From Candidatus Methylopumilus universalis (GTDB lineage Bacteria > Pseudomonadota > Gammaproteobacteria > Burkholderiales > Methylophilaceae): a stretch of DNA of 64,000 nucleotides. The stretch is taken from positions 62,001 to 126,000 of the forward strand of contig CAMCXI010000004.1 in the NCBI GenBank assembly GCA_945883335.1, written 5' to 3'. How positions within the stretch are numbered: position 1 is the first letter of the stretch; each line of letters starts with the position of its first letter. Both the position numbers and the translations under genes were made by a program. Shown here in pieces: positions 56,668-63,564 of this stretch. The notes beneath the pieces are model-generated. The model made no database searches and was not told the DNA's origin. It worked only from the letters and a program-made list of their open reading frames with translations.

Positions 56668-57338
56668 TATCCAGCCTTATACTTCTTCAGTGCACTTCTC
56701 GTCCTGCTATCGAGCAAGCTCCACAGCGCGATCTTTTCGTCGTTTTCCAGCATCTCACATCGTTCATGCGCGAGCCTCAGCTCTTCGAGTTGCACGAGCT
56801 CAGCTACTTCCTCTGCGATTCTGGAGAGCAAGTCTTTCTCGTCGTTATTGAATGCTTCTAGTGCGCCTGCTGTGGGCTTAATCGATTGCTTGGGCGCTTT
56901 GACCTCTACTTTTATTTCTGCGGCTTTTATTGGTTTAGCCTCTATGGTTTCTTTCTCTTCCTTAGTTTCTTTCATCTCCACCATGGGTAGATCTTCTCCT
57001 GCATAGATATAAATTCCTAGTCCGTGGAGTGAGATCGCTTTGGCTAAACATCTCTGCATCGCTGTGTTCACTGAGAACGCATCTGGGTTATGAATCGCTT
57101 TATTTCTAAAATCCATGACAGGTAACTGCGCTGTCCTGGATTTACCAAAGGCATGGACGGTGCAAAACACCATCATGGTTTCTCCAAACGCCCGAGGCTC
57201 TGCATACTCCCAAGATGCAGTCTCATCTAACTGCAACAGCTGATCAACCGCCCAAGACCATGACAAATAAGCCAAGCCGTTCTTACGCTCGATATAGTCA
57301 TTGACGTTAATTTTACGAAGCTCTGTGTAATGCATCAT
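56667..57338 (-). CDS. Phage-type single-strand annealing protein (Sak, DUF1071 family)
   Basis: 223 residues. The N-terminal two thirds match the DUF1071/Sak annealing-protein pattern: YTELRKINVNDYIERKNGL, AYLSWSWAVDQLLQLDETA, PVMDFRNKAIHNPDAFSVNT and AMQRCLAKAISLHGLGIYIY. A Lys/Glu-rich linker (about 125-165) and a C-terminal helical domain follow. Such proteins promote annealing of phage DNA, like RecT/ERF. It is 13 nt downstream of a small ORF and belongs to the prophage early operon driven from 57711. Confidence 0.8.
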   Translation of the reverse strand: MMHYTELRKINVNDYIERKNGLAYLSWSWAVDQLLQLDETASWEYAEPRAFGETMMVFCTVHAFGKSRTAQLPVMDFRNKAIHNPDAFSVNTAMQRCLAKAISLHGLGIYIYAGEDLPMVEMKETKEEKETIEAKPIKAAEIKVEVKAPKQSIKPTAGALEAFNNDEKDLLSRIAEEVAELVQLEELRLAHERCEMLENDEKIALWSLLDSRTRSALKKYKAG

Positions 57339-57351
57339 CTGTCCCTCCGTC

Positions 57352-57630
57352 TTAAGCTACCTGATCATCCATCACCGGGCCTTCAATGCCCTCATCAATC
57401 AAATACTCCATCTGTGACATATCCTTGAAGTGGGGTGCATTCAAATTCGCATTGATCTCTTCCATGGCTTGTTCATACATCCACCTGATGTTGGTTTGAC
57501 TGATTAGCGCAATGATATTGATCTCACTATCCACCGGTCTTACCTCATCCACATAATTAAAGGTCATGCAGATACACACATCATAAGATGCCCCTTCACA
57601 CGCCACCGTTACCCACTCGTAGTCCCTCAT
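57352..57630 (-). CDS. Small prophage protein of unknown function
   Basis: A 92-residue acidic protein. It contains VTVACEGASYDVCICMTFNY and several Asp/Glu-rich stretches; no known domain was recognised. It is the first gene behind a promoter with two operators and is followed after 13 nt by the annealing protein gene, so it belongs to the same phage early transcript. Confidence 0.6.
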   Translation of the reverse strand: MRDYEWVTVACEGASYDVCICMTFNYVDEVRPVDSEINIIALISQTNIRWMYEQAMEEINANLNAPHFKDMSQMEYLIDEGIEGPVMDDQVA

Positions 57631-57657
57631 TTTGTAGTTTCCTTATATTATGATTTA

Positions 57658-57711
57658 TCTCAATAAAATGAGAATTAAATATAATATATCTCGATTAAAT
57701 GAGATTTACAA
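57658..57711 (-). promoter_or_regulatory. Prophage early promoter with two operators
   Basis: On the minus strand, TTGTAA (57711-57706), a 17-nt spacer and TATATT (57688-57683). Two near-identical inverted-repeat sites occur: TCTCGATTAAATGAGA (57689-57704), lying within the spacer, and TCTCAATAAAATGAGA (57658-57673), 31 bp away. These are likely binding sites for the CI-like repressor encoded just upstream. Confidence 0.72.
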
Positions 57712-57724
57712 GTAAATTTTTTTG

Positions 57725-58411
57725 TTAGTTAAATGATTTTTCAGGCCAGGAAAGATTAGCTTTGCCGATAATTTTGAAGTCTGAAGATTTATTTTCAAAT
57801 ATTGTTTCAAGGCCATATGCGTTGTTATCGGATTTAACAAGAAGGCTTCCATCCATATTTTTATAAATTCTCTTTATAAAAATGCCAGCGCTGCTTTCTA
57901 TTAAATAAATACCATCGTTTGTAAAAATGTTCATGCTGGAATCAACAATGAGGAGGTCTCCTGATTTTAACGTCGGAAACATGGAGTCGTTGGTAATAAA
58001 AACAATATTCAAATCTTCTAATGAATGATCGGGTAATCTTGATTGAATCCAATCGAGATCGAAATTAATGCTTTTGATGGGTTCGTTAGTATCTATGTTA
58101 TGAATCTCTATAAAGGATTCTTTATAACTGTAACTTGATTCAATGGATTCGCACTTTACAAGACGTTCGCTATATAAATGGTGAATATCTGTTTGCATTT
58201 CGCCCATGCCCGTCGCTAACCATTCTGGATTTACACCTAGAATTTTACAGGCGTTCATGAGGTTAATCCCGCTAATGGTTTGATTTGGACCCTTAAACCA
58301 TGCTGTGACTGTGCCAGAACTTACCCCACAGCCCTTCCAAAGGTCAGTCTTAGATCGTCCTGACATCTCGAGTGCCAATTTTATTCTGTCTTGGAGGGTT
58401 GATGTGATCAT
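57725..58411 (-). CDS. CI-like phage repressor (XRE HTH plus S24 peptidase-like domain)
   Basis: 228 residues. The N-terminal HTH (about 5-65) reads RIKLALEMSGRSKTDLWKGC and VSSGTVTAWFKGPNQTISGI. The C-terminal S24 domain (about 115-225) has the Ser motif in FITNDSMFPTLKSGDLLIVD and the Lys in IFIKRIYKN. No Ala-Gly or Cys-Gly cleavage site is visible in the linker (about 72-112), so RecA-stimulated autocleavage is doubtful. A TATAAT-like -10 (58442-58437, minus strand) lies upstream. The gene faces away from the XRE/AbiEii pair at 58533. Confidence 0.85.
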   Translation of the reverse strand: MITSTLQDRIKLALEMSGRSKTDLWKGCGVSSGTVTAWFKGPNQTISGINLMNACKILGVNPEWLATGMGEMQTDIHHLYSERLVKCESIESSYSYKESFIEIHNIDTNEPIKSINFDLDWIQSRLPDHSLEDLNIVFITNDSMFPTLKSGDLLIVDSSMNIFTNDGIYLIESSAGIFIKRIYKNMDGSLLVKSDNNAYGLETIFENKSSDFKIIGKANLSWPEKSFN

Positions 58412-58486
58412 GGGGCTTATTTGATTATTTTTTCAATTATATCTAAAAATCATCGAAGGACTCAGTTTGTTGATGTTTTAATTTAT

Positions 58487-58526
58487 GTCAAATATATTTG
58501 ACTTTTAATATAAAAGTGCCCATGAT
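58487..58526 (+). promoter_or_regulatory. Promoter and 16-bp operator of the XRE/AbiEii operon
   Basis: The perfect palindrome GTCAAATATATTTGAC (58487-58502) covers the -35 TTGACT (58498-58503). CATGAT (58521-58526) follows after 17 nt as -10. Transcription would start close to the ATG at 58533, giving a very short or absent leader. Confidence 0.65.
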
Positions 58527-58532
58527 AAGGCT

Positions 58533-59003
58533 ATGTTTTACGACCTTCATTATATTGGCGAGCAATTAAAAAACACTCGTGTGAACGCTGGGATGACGCA
58601 AGTTGCACTTGCTGCTGTCTCGGGTGTTTCGAGGGCGACGATCAATGCACTAGAGAATTTCAAGGCAAAAGATATTAGTGTCAACACGCTCTCTTTGATC
58701 TTAAATGCACTTGCCCGTAATTCGATATCGGATACAACAGACGGCCAATTTCGGTTGTCTAGAAATCAGCCCCAGTTTGCGTTTCCATATGTATGGAGTC
58801 AGTCCAGTCCGAGTGACGAGCTTTTAATTCAAAAAGTGTTAGAGCGTTCAGTGTTTGATGACGTGTTGACCTTGTGTGCCCACTACGGGGTATCAAAAGT
58901 TACCGCGGTGCTTTATGCATCACCCTTGAAAGAGGATAAGATGTTGATGCGTTCACTGCGTCGCATGTTAACTAATGTGCAGAAAGGTTTTGCGCATGCT
59001 TGA
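58533..59003 (+). CDS. XRE-family HTH protein, probable antitoxin of an AbiEii-type pair
   Basis: 156 residues. HTH at about 8-60: GEQLKNTRVNAGMTQVALAA, then VSGVSRATINALENFKAKD. The rest is a helical partner region ending SLRRMLTNVQKGFAHA. It overlaps the following nucleotidyltransferase gene by 8 nt, typical of antitoxin-toxin coupling. An autoregulatory palindrome is placed at its promoter. Confidence 0.7.
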   Translation: MFYDLHYIGEQLKNTRVNAGMTQVALAAVSGVSRATINALENFKAKDISVNTLSLILNALARNSISDTTDGQFRLSRNQPQFAFPYVWSQSSPSDELLIQKVLERSVFDDVLTLCAHYGVSKVTAVLYASPLKEDKMLMRSLRRMLTNVQKGFAHA

Positions 59004-59730
59004 TTTAATGATGATGCCTCAAAAGACACGCGCTGTTTTTGAGTTACTTGCCAAGCGAGTGGAGTTAAAAGTCTATGTTTTAGTAGGGGGGACGGCCTTG
59101 TCATTGCAAATTGGTCACAGGTTAAGCGAAGACCTGGATTTTTGTTTATTTGAAGACAAACTTGATAGTCAAACTTTGGATTTTCTAATCCAAGAGATTT
59201 CTAAAAGCCATTTAGTCAGACTAATGACGCCAGCCTCTAAAATCACCCAAGCAAAAATAAATGGCATCGATTTATTGGCTTATTCGAGAGACTATTTGAT
59301 TGATGGCGTTAAGGTGACATTTTTTGCGCGCAATGACGTCCCATATGCCCATTTTAGTCAACTAGAGACCATTCGCCATGACAGCATCACCTTTAGCCTG
59401 ATGAAGAGCAGTGCTATTTTTAAGATGAAGGCATGGCTGATTCAGAAGCGCATCAAATCAAGAGATTTATTTGACTTGATGCAGTTGCTCATAATTAATA
59501 GCAGCAAGATTGAAAGCCTTTTTATTGCATCGCGTGATGCTGAAGTCGCCATCTACTCTGAAGAGTTTCTCAAAGATGCTTTGACTGGGCTGATCCCAGT
59601 TGATGCTGACGATGAGGGGTTCGATTCTATTGGGATAAAAATTAGCTTAGAGGAGGTCTATACCTTTTTTAGGCGAGCCATCGATGAGTATGAAATTGGT
59701 CGAGCAAAAGCGCTAAAGAGTAGAAATTAA
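58996..59730 (+). CDS. AbiEii/MenA-like nucleotidyltransferase, probable toxin
   Basis: About 244 residues from ATG 58996 (MLDLMMMPQKTRAVFELLAK), with AGAAAGG 9 nt upstream. The nucleotidyltransferase motif is VLVGGTALSLQIGHRLSEDL followed by DFCLF, the GGT-x-DxD pattern of COG2253. KMKAWLIQKRIKSRDLFDLM is the conserved C-terminal signature. Members of this family are toxins of type IV abortive-infection systems; MenA-type enzymes add nucleotides to tRNA acceptor ends. Target here unknown. The partner is an XRE protein rather than the AbiEi family. Confidence 0.75.
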   Translation: MLDLMMMPQKTRAVFELLAKRVELKVYVLVGGTALSLQIGHRLSEDLDFCLFEDKLDSQTLDFLIQEISKSHLVRLMTPASKITQAKINGIDLLAYSRDYLIDGVKVTFFARNDVPYAHFSQLETIRHDSITFSLMKSSAIFKMKAWLIQKRIKSRDLFDLMQLLIINSSKIESLFIASRDAEVAIYSEEFLKDALTGLIPVDADDEGFDSIGIKISLEEVYTFFRRAIDEYEIGRAKALKSRN

Positions 59731-59840
59731 ATGTTTTGAATTGCGTGCTCAATTCGTAGCGTGATTCTTTGTGGCTTATTACGAAGCGTGAATTACTTCC
59801 CTTACTTCGATCCCAGACGCGCTTAAAAAAGAAAAGCCCG

Positions 59841-60518
59841 CTAATAAATTCTTTCAGCGCGTATTCGTCTATACACATCTAATACTTTTGGCACATACAA
59901 ACGTGTTTCCATAAAGGGTGGAATTCGCATGTGGTAATTACTCACTGCCTTAGGGCCCGCGTTGTAAGCGGCTAAGATCAGAGGCATATTGCCGTTAAAG
60001 AGGGTGTGGAGCTCACGCAAATATTGAGCCCCGGCCAACACATTTTGCGTCGGGTCATAGGGGTTCGTCACATTAAAACGCCTTGCAGTGCTGGGCATCA
60101 ATTGCATTAAGCCCTGTGCGCCGCGAGGTGATAAAGCTTTGGCGTTGTAGTTAGACTCAACGCGAATCACCGCATGTAATAAAGCTGGCTCTAACGCAGT
60201 TTGAGCTGCTGCACTGGTCACCGCCTCGCTAATTTGTTGTCGCGACAAGGCGCTTTCATTGGGTGCCAAGTTTTTTTCAGACTTGCTCAGCGAACGTATG
60301 TCATTTTCAATCAGCAGTTCATAGCTAACAACTTGATTTGTGCGCTCTGAATCGGTGAGTAAATTAGTCAGCACAATCTGCTCACTAGTATCTTGCTGCA
60401 TATAAATATCTGCCTTTGCGATTGATGGCGCTATAAATGGCAAGAGCGTCGCCATCATCAAAAAGGCACTACTCGATTCTCTAATCGATTTTATAGTTTT
60501 CTGAAATGTAATGTTCAT
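59841..60518 (-). CDS. Lytic transglycosylase (SLT domain)
   Basis: About 225 residues from ATG at 60518 (MNITFQKTIKSIRESSSAFL), giving a signal peptide that ends near SIAKADI. The SLT catalytic domain has the Glu in HAVIRVESNYNAKALSPRGA followed by GLMQLMPSTARRF, and AAYNAGPKAVSNY. It would cleave peptidoglycan in the periplasm. It is convergent to the AbiEii gene with 110 nt between that hold no clear terminator. Either a housekeeping cell-wall enzyme or part of the nearby exopolysaccharide/envelope region. Confidence 0.85.
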   Translation of the reverse strand: MNITFQKTIKSIRESSSAFLMMATLLPFIAPSIAKADIYMQQDTSEQIVLTNLLTDSERTNQVVSYELLIENDIRSLSKSEKNLAPNESALSRQQISEAVTSAAAQTALEPALLHAVIRVESNYNAKALSPRGAQGLMQLMPSTARRFNVTNPYDPTQNVLAGAQYLRELHTLFNGNMPLILAAYNAGPKAVSNYHMRIPPFMETRLYVPKVLDVYRRIRAERIY

Positions 60519-60598
60519 AGGCAAATAAAATAGCTGATTAAAATGACAGGCGGATGACATGGCTACGAGAGATATTTTTTATGAGGAGCTTAATTAAA

Positions 60599-60884
60599 TT
60601 ATCTTCTTTTACTAGCTTTGATGTACGCAATCAATCCATCTCTTCGCCCAACAGAAAGTACAAGGATTAGCATTCGGTCACCAATCACTTCATAGACTAA
60701 GCGATAGCCAATTTTTTGAAGTTTAATTTTTAGCAATTGTTAAGTTCAGTAGATAATCTCGCAGACGGTACATGAGGATTCTCTAGACGTTTTTCTAATT
60801 GCTTTTGAACTGCGCTTTAATTGATCCATCTAGGTTATCCTACTCTTTGAGCGCTTCTTCATTAAACGATAACTCATAGATCAT
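60599..60884 (-). pseudogene. RelE/StbE-family toxin, degraded
   Basis: The ATG (60884-60882) overlaps the antitoxin stop by 11 nt. Reading on gives MIYELSFNEEALKE, then TAG at 60842-60840, then DNLDGSIKAQFK. A missing base near 60803-60806 shifts to QLEKRLENPHVPSARLST. A second missing base near 60727-60731 shifts to KIKLQKIGYRLVYEVIGDRM and finally LILVLSVGRRDGLIAYIKAS, with a stop at 60601-60599. Rejoined, it is a full 95-residue RelE-type toxin. Three independent lesions make it inactive. Confidence 0.85.
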
Positions 60885-61122
60885 CAAGTGATACTTTCAC
60901 TATTTTACCACCTCTTCGCTCTTTAACGATCTTGCTTAGCTCAATGTTATCGAGTTGGTCGTGTAAGGACTCATAATAGTTTGCTGAAAGCAGATAGGCA
61001 GCAGGCTTGTTGTGGTTTAACACGACGACTGGAGAGTCGCTGACGATGTCAGCGATGCTCGCCCGGCGTAAACCGGTCAGGCTGACAGCTGTTGGTGCAT
61101 AAACTTGATTTGTAATAGTCAT
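60874..61122 (-). CDS. Phd/YefM-family antitoxin (orphaned)
   Basis: An 82-residue antitoxin. PTAVSLTGLRRASIADIVSD and SPVVVLNHNKPAAYLLSANY form the Phd/YefM DNA-binding fold, and the acidic/helical C-terminus would wrap the toxin. Its partner toxin gene is disrupted (60599-60884), while this frame is intact and keeps its upstream operator repeats. It may act as a repressor or cross-neutralise other RelE toxins. Confidence 0.8.
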   Translation of the reverse strand: MTITNQVYAPTAVSLTGLRRASIADIVSDSPVVVLNHNKPAAYLLSANYYESLHDQLDNIELSKIVKERRGGKIVKVSLDDL

Positions 61123-61126
61123 AATA

Positions 61127-61167
61127 TTATCGTGTCTTTTAATCTGTAAAATAATGTGTTATCGTGT
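61127..61167 (-). promoter_or_regulatory. Repeated operator of the Phd antitoxin gene
   Basis: ACACGATAA occurs twice in the same orientation on the minus strand (61135-61127 and 61167-61159), 32 bp apart, about three helical turns. The second copy overlaps a GATAAC -10 candidate that has TTGACA at 61187-61182 with an 18-nt spacer. Confidence 0.5.
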
Positions 61168-61430
61168 GCTATTATAGACAATGTCAATCGCCTACTTATT
61201 GCTCGAAAATTATTATTGAATGCTTTCCCGTTCTTGGTGCGCATATTCTGCTCCTGTTTCGCATATTTCGTATGTGGTGAGCTTGTCGAACCATCAACAA
61301 TTCATCCCCCTCTTTAATCAAAACTAGCCCTATCAATACTTAAGTGAAATTATTTTGCAATAAAAACATCACGCTTAAGTAACACTTAGTTCTTATAGTC
61401 TGAAAACTATTTTTAACTTGTTAAAGATTC
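61168..61430. other. Intergenic region between the Phd antitoxin and the EpsA-type regulator
   Basis: No gene seen. CTTAAGT occurs twice (61339-61345 and 61374-61380; the first inside the palindrome ACTTAAGT) upstream of the regulator. No convincing -35/-10 pair was picked. Confidence 0.4.
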
Positions 61431-62258
61431 ATGGCAAACGATCAATCAGCGTTAACTGAAGAAGAATCCGTATTGCTTTTGGATGTTTTTGAAGAGTCTC
61501 TGCGGGTTTGCAGACGCGAGCAATTTTTTTCATGGTTGCAAGGTTCATTGCAAACTTTAATCCCTCATGAAGTATTGATTTGCGGCGTCAGTCTAAAAAA
61601 TCAATCCCAACTCCATTTTGAAAGTTTTGTCAGCACTCGTTATGTGAGTGACCAGCATGTAAGATTCGCTACTGGCTATGATGGTGGCATCGTTAATCGT
61701 GTGGTTGATGCTTGGAAAAAAGATCTATGCCCCATATTGATTTCTCATGCCCTTGATAAAGTTGACTATGGTCCTTATCGGGTGCCATTTGTAGAAAGCG
61801 AAGAAGTACTAAAGCAATTGGAACTTAAGAATATCGCTGCCCATGGTGTTTCTAACAAAGAAGGCGATGTCATCACCTTTTTTAGCTTCTCTCGGATACT
61901 CGGCGAGCCCAACCCAAGACATGCTTATATTTTACAATTGCTAGTGCCGCAAATGCATCATGCATTTTTACGGGTGATGAACAATAGAAGTAAGTCTTTG
62001 AATAAACCTGCTGAGACTGAGCAGGGGTCAGCAACCTTAGTTAAAAATGTGCAAACTGAAAAGCAGTTAATATCCCGGCGTGAAATTGAAGTATTGCGCT
62101 GGGTCTATTCAGGAAAAACCAACCCAGAAATTGCTGACATCTTGGATGTGAGTGTGAATACCATTAAAAATCATGTCCACAACGCGATTGCTAAACTAGG
62201 GGTTGAGAATAGGTTTCAAGCGGCCAACAAGGCCCAGGACATGGATTTGCTGACATAA
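61431..62258 (+). CDS. epsA: LuxR-family transcriptional regulator, EpsA type
   Basis: 275 residues. The C-terminal LuxR HTH (about 208-270) reads SRREIEVLRWVYSGKTNPEI and ADILDVSVNTIKNHVHNA, then IAKLGVENRFQAANKA. The N-terminal half (about 15-170) is the conserved sensory-like domain of the EpsA regulators that accompany exosortase-B/PEP-CTERM exopolysaccharide loci in betaproteobacteria. Here it sits about 1.3 kb before a manC-type gene, which supports control of exopolysaccharide production. The symbol is given on family resemblance. Confidence 0.7.
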   Translation: MANDQSALTEEESVLLLDVFEESLRVCRREQFFSWLQGSLQTLIPHEVLICGVSLKNQSQLHFESFVSTRYVSDQHVRFATGYDGGIVNRVVDAWKKDLCPILISHALDKVDYGPYRVPFVESEEVLKQLELKNIAAHGVSNKEGDVITFFSFSRILGEPNPRHAYILQLLVPQMHHAFLRVMNNRSKSLNKPAETEQGSATLVKNVQTEKQLISRREIEVLRWVYSGKTNPEIADILDVSVNTIKNHVHNAIAKLGVENRFQAANKAQDMDLLT

Positions 62259-62373
62259 ATAGTGGCTAGCTATTTTAAGGTCACGACGGTAACGCATCCT
62301 TTCACTCTGCACTTAGTCGCTTGGTCATGTGCGTGGAATACATAGCATTGGCATAACCATATACCGCGCGCAT

Positions 62374-63201
62374 TTATGCCTCACGCACCTCTATTTCTAG
62401 ATTTTCTGCACGCCAGATCATGTGTTTCTTGAATGCTTCAATAGCACGGTAGAGGTCGGTGTCAAGTTGGACCTGGTACTTACTTAAGAAATCAACGCTT
62501 TTACCCTCAGGAATCAGCTTGGCAAGTTTCATCTGCTGTGCAATGTTGTAAGCTCTGTGGTTGATCTCATTATCTAGCAGATATTTTGATGTATATTTTT
62601 TCGTTTTTTCTACCGATTCAATTATCTTTTCCGGCGATGCCATGAGCACGTCAACTGTAGTGTCGTAATCTTGCAAATCCTTCTTTAAGCGACCATAAAT
62701 TTTCGGGATTTTATCAAGGACTCGTGCGAGGTTTGCGGGCAGGGCCTGGATGTCAAGCCCCTTAAATTCTGCGAGTAATTCTTTACAGTAAATGAAGGTT
62801 TGCTCTTGCGCTTCAGAAATACTATTCGCATCTAAGCGCTGAGAAAGTGATAGGTCGAGGAGATCATTAATTTCTCGAATCATCATTTCTGGGCTTGTAG
62901 ACATTGCTAACTTAGCCGCTTCAGCAATGCGCAATCTTTTTTGGCGCCAGATCGCCAAGATGATGCGCTCGACTAAGCTCGCAGCAATGGCATCTGCCGG
63001 TGGATAAACATCGGCAACACTTAAGCACAAGGCTTCAAATTCTTTGGCGTTTTCATGCGCGAGTAAAGGGCTGGCAGCAAAGATGCCGTGGGTGATCGCA
63101 TTTTGACTCACTTTTAGTTTTCCTGTGGTAGAGGTCGGGCCAGTAGAACGTTTTGCGTTTTGACGATTTGCTTTGATTTGGGCTTTGCTGGGGCTTGCCA
63201 T
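62374..63201 (-). CDS. Uncharacterised protein with N-terminal KANRQNAxxSTGPxxxxGK motif
   Basis: A 275-residue soluble helical protein. The N-terminus KANRQNAKRSTGPTSTTGKL followed by SQNAITHGIFA marks a widespread family of unknown function, seen as many paralogues in some phyla. The middle part is Arg/Lys/Glu-rich with ERIILAIWRQKRLRIAEAAK; no enzymatic motif was recognised. It lies on the opposite strand between the EpsA-type regulator and manC, where exopolysaccharide genes would be expected, so it may be an insertion into the locus. Confidence 0.6.
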   Translation of the reverse strand: MASPSKAQIKANRQNAKRSTGPTSTTGKLKVSQNAITHGIFAASPLLAHENAKEFEALCLSVADVYPPADAIAASLVERIILAIWRQKRLRIAEAAKLAMSTSPEMMIREINDLLDLSLSQRLDANSISEAQEQTFIYCKELLAEFKGLDIQALPANLARVLDKIPKIYGRLKKDLQDYDTTVDVLMASPEKIIESVEKTKKYTSKYLLDNEINHRAYNIAQQMKLAKLIPEGKSVDFLSKYQVQLDTDLYRAIEAFKKHMIWRAENLEIEVREA

Positions 63202-63564
63202 AGATGACTCCTTTAGTTGTTAGATGATGGCATCCATAAGATGGAGACAATCAAGGATATTTTAATAGTTATTTCAATAAAATCATTATCTTACTATAAT
63301 TTATGTGATTATTTTGGGCGATTTAGAAAAAACAAAGCCAATCCTTTGGGATTGCAGGTTGCTATTAGCTTTTAGCGGTTTTTTTTAATTTTTAGGGCTT
63401 GTTTAAAATACACGCATCGATTCAAGATAATCGCTGACATATATATTTGATTTGACTATCCAAGCCGAGTCAATTTATTCTTGGCTTCCTTCGTGGTGCC
63501 AAATGCAAATGGCTGTAGTCCATTGCTAGCCATTACTGATTCAATATTGAAGAGAACGATTGAT
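63202..63564. other. Intergenic region upstream of manC
   Basis: 363 bases without a recognisable gene. AT-rich for the first part. A short inverted repeat AATGGCT-N13-AGCCATT (63508-63534) lies 30 nt before the manC start and could be an operator; another, AAGCC...GGCTT, lies near 63461-63487. No firm promoter was picked. Confidence 0.4.

Noticed and set aside
55775-61430. attR copy of the tRNA-Leu 3' end
   Set aside because: No second copy of the tRNA 3' segment (for example CTCTCCAGCCGCACCA) was noticed to the right in the window; reading by eye could miss a short or diverged one.
63508-63534. AATGGCT-N13-AGCCATT as an EpsA binding site
   Set aside because: A short arm with a long spacer and no second copy near the regulator; mentioned only in the intergenic note.
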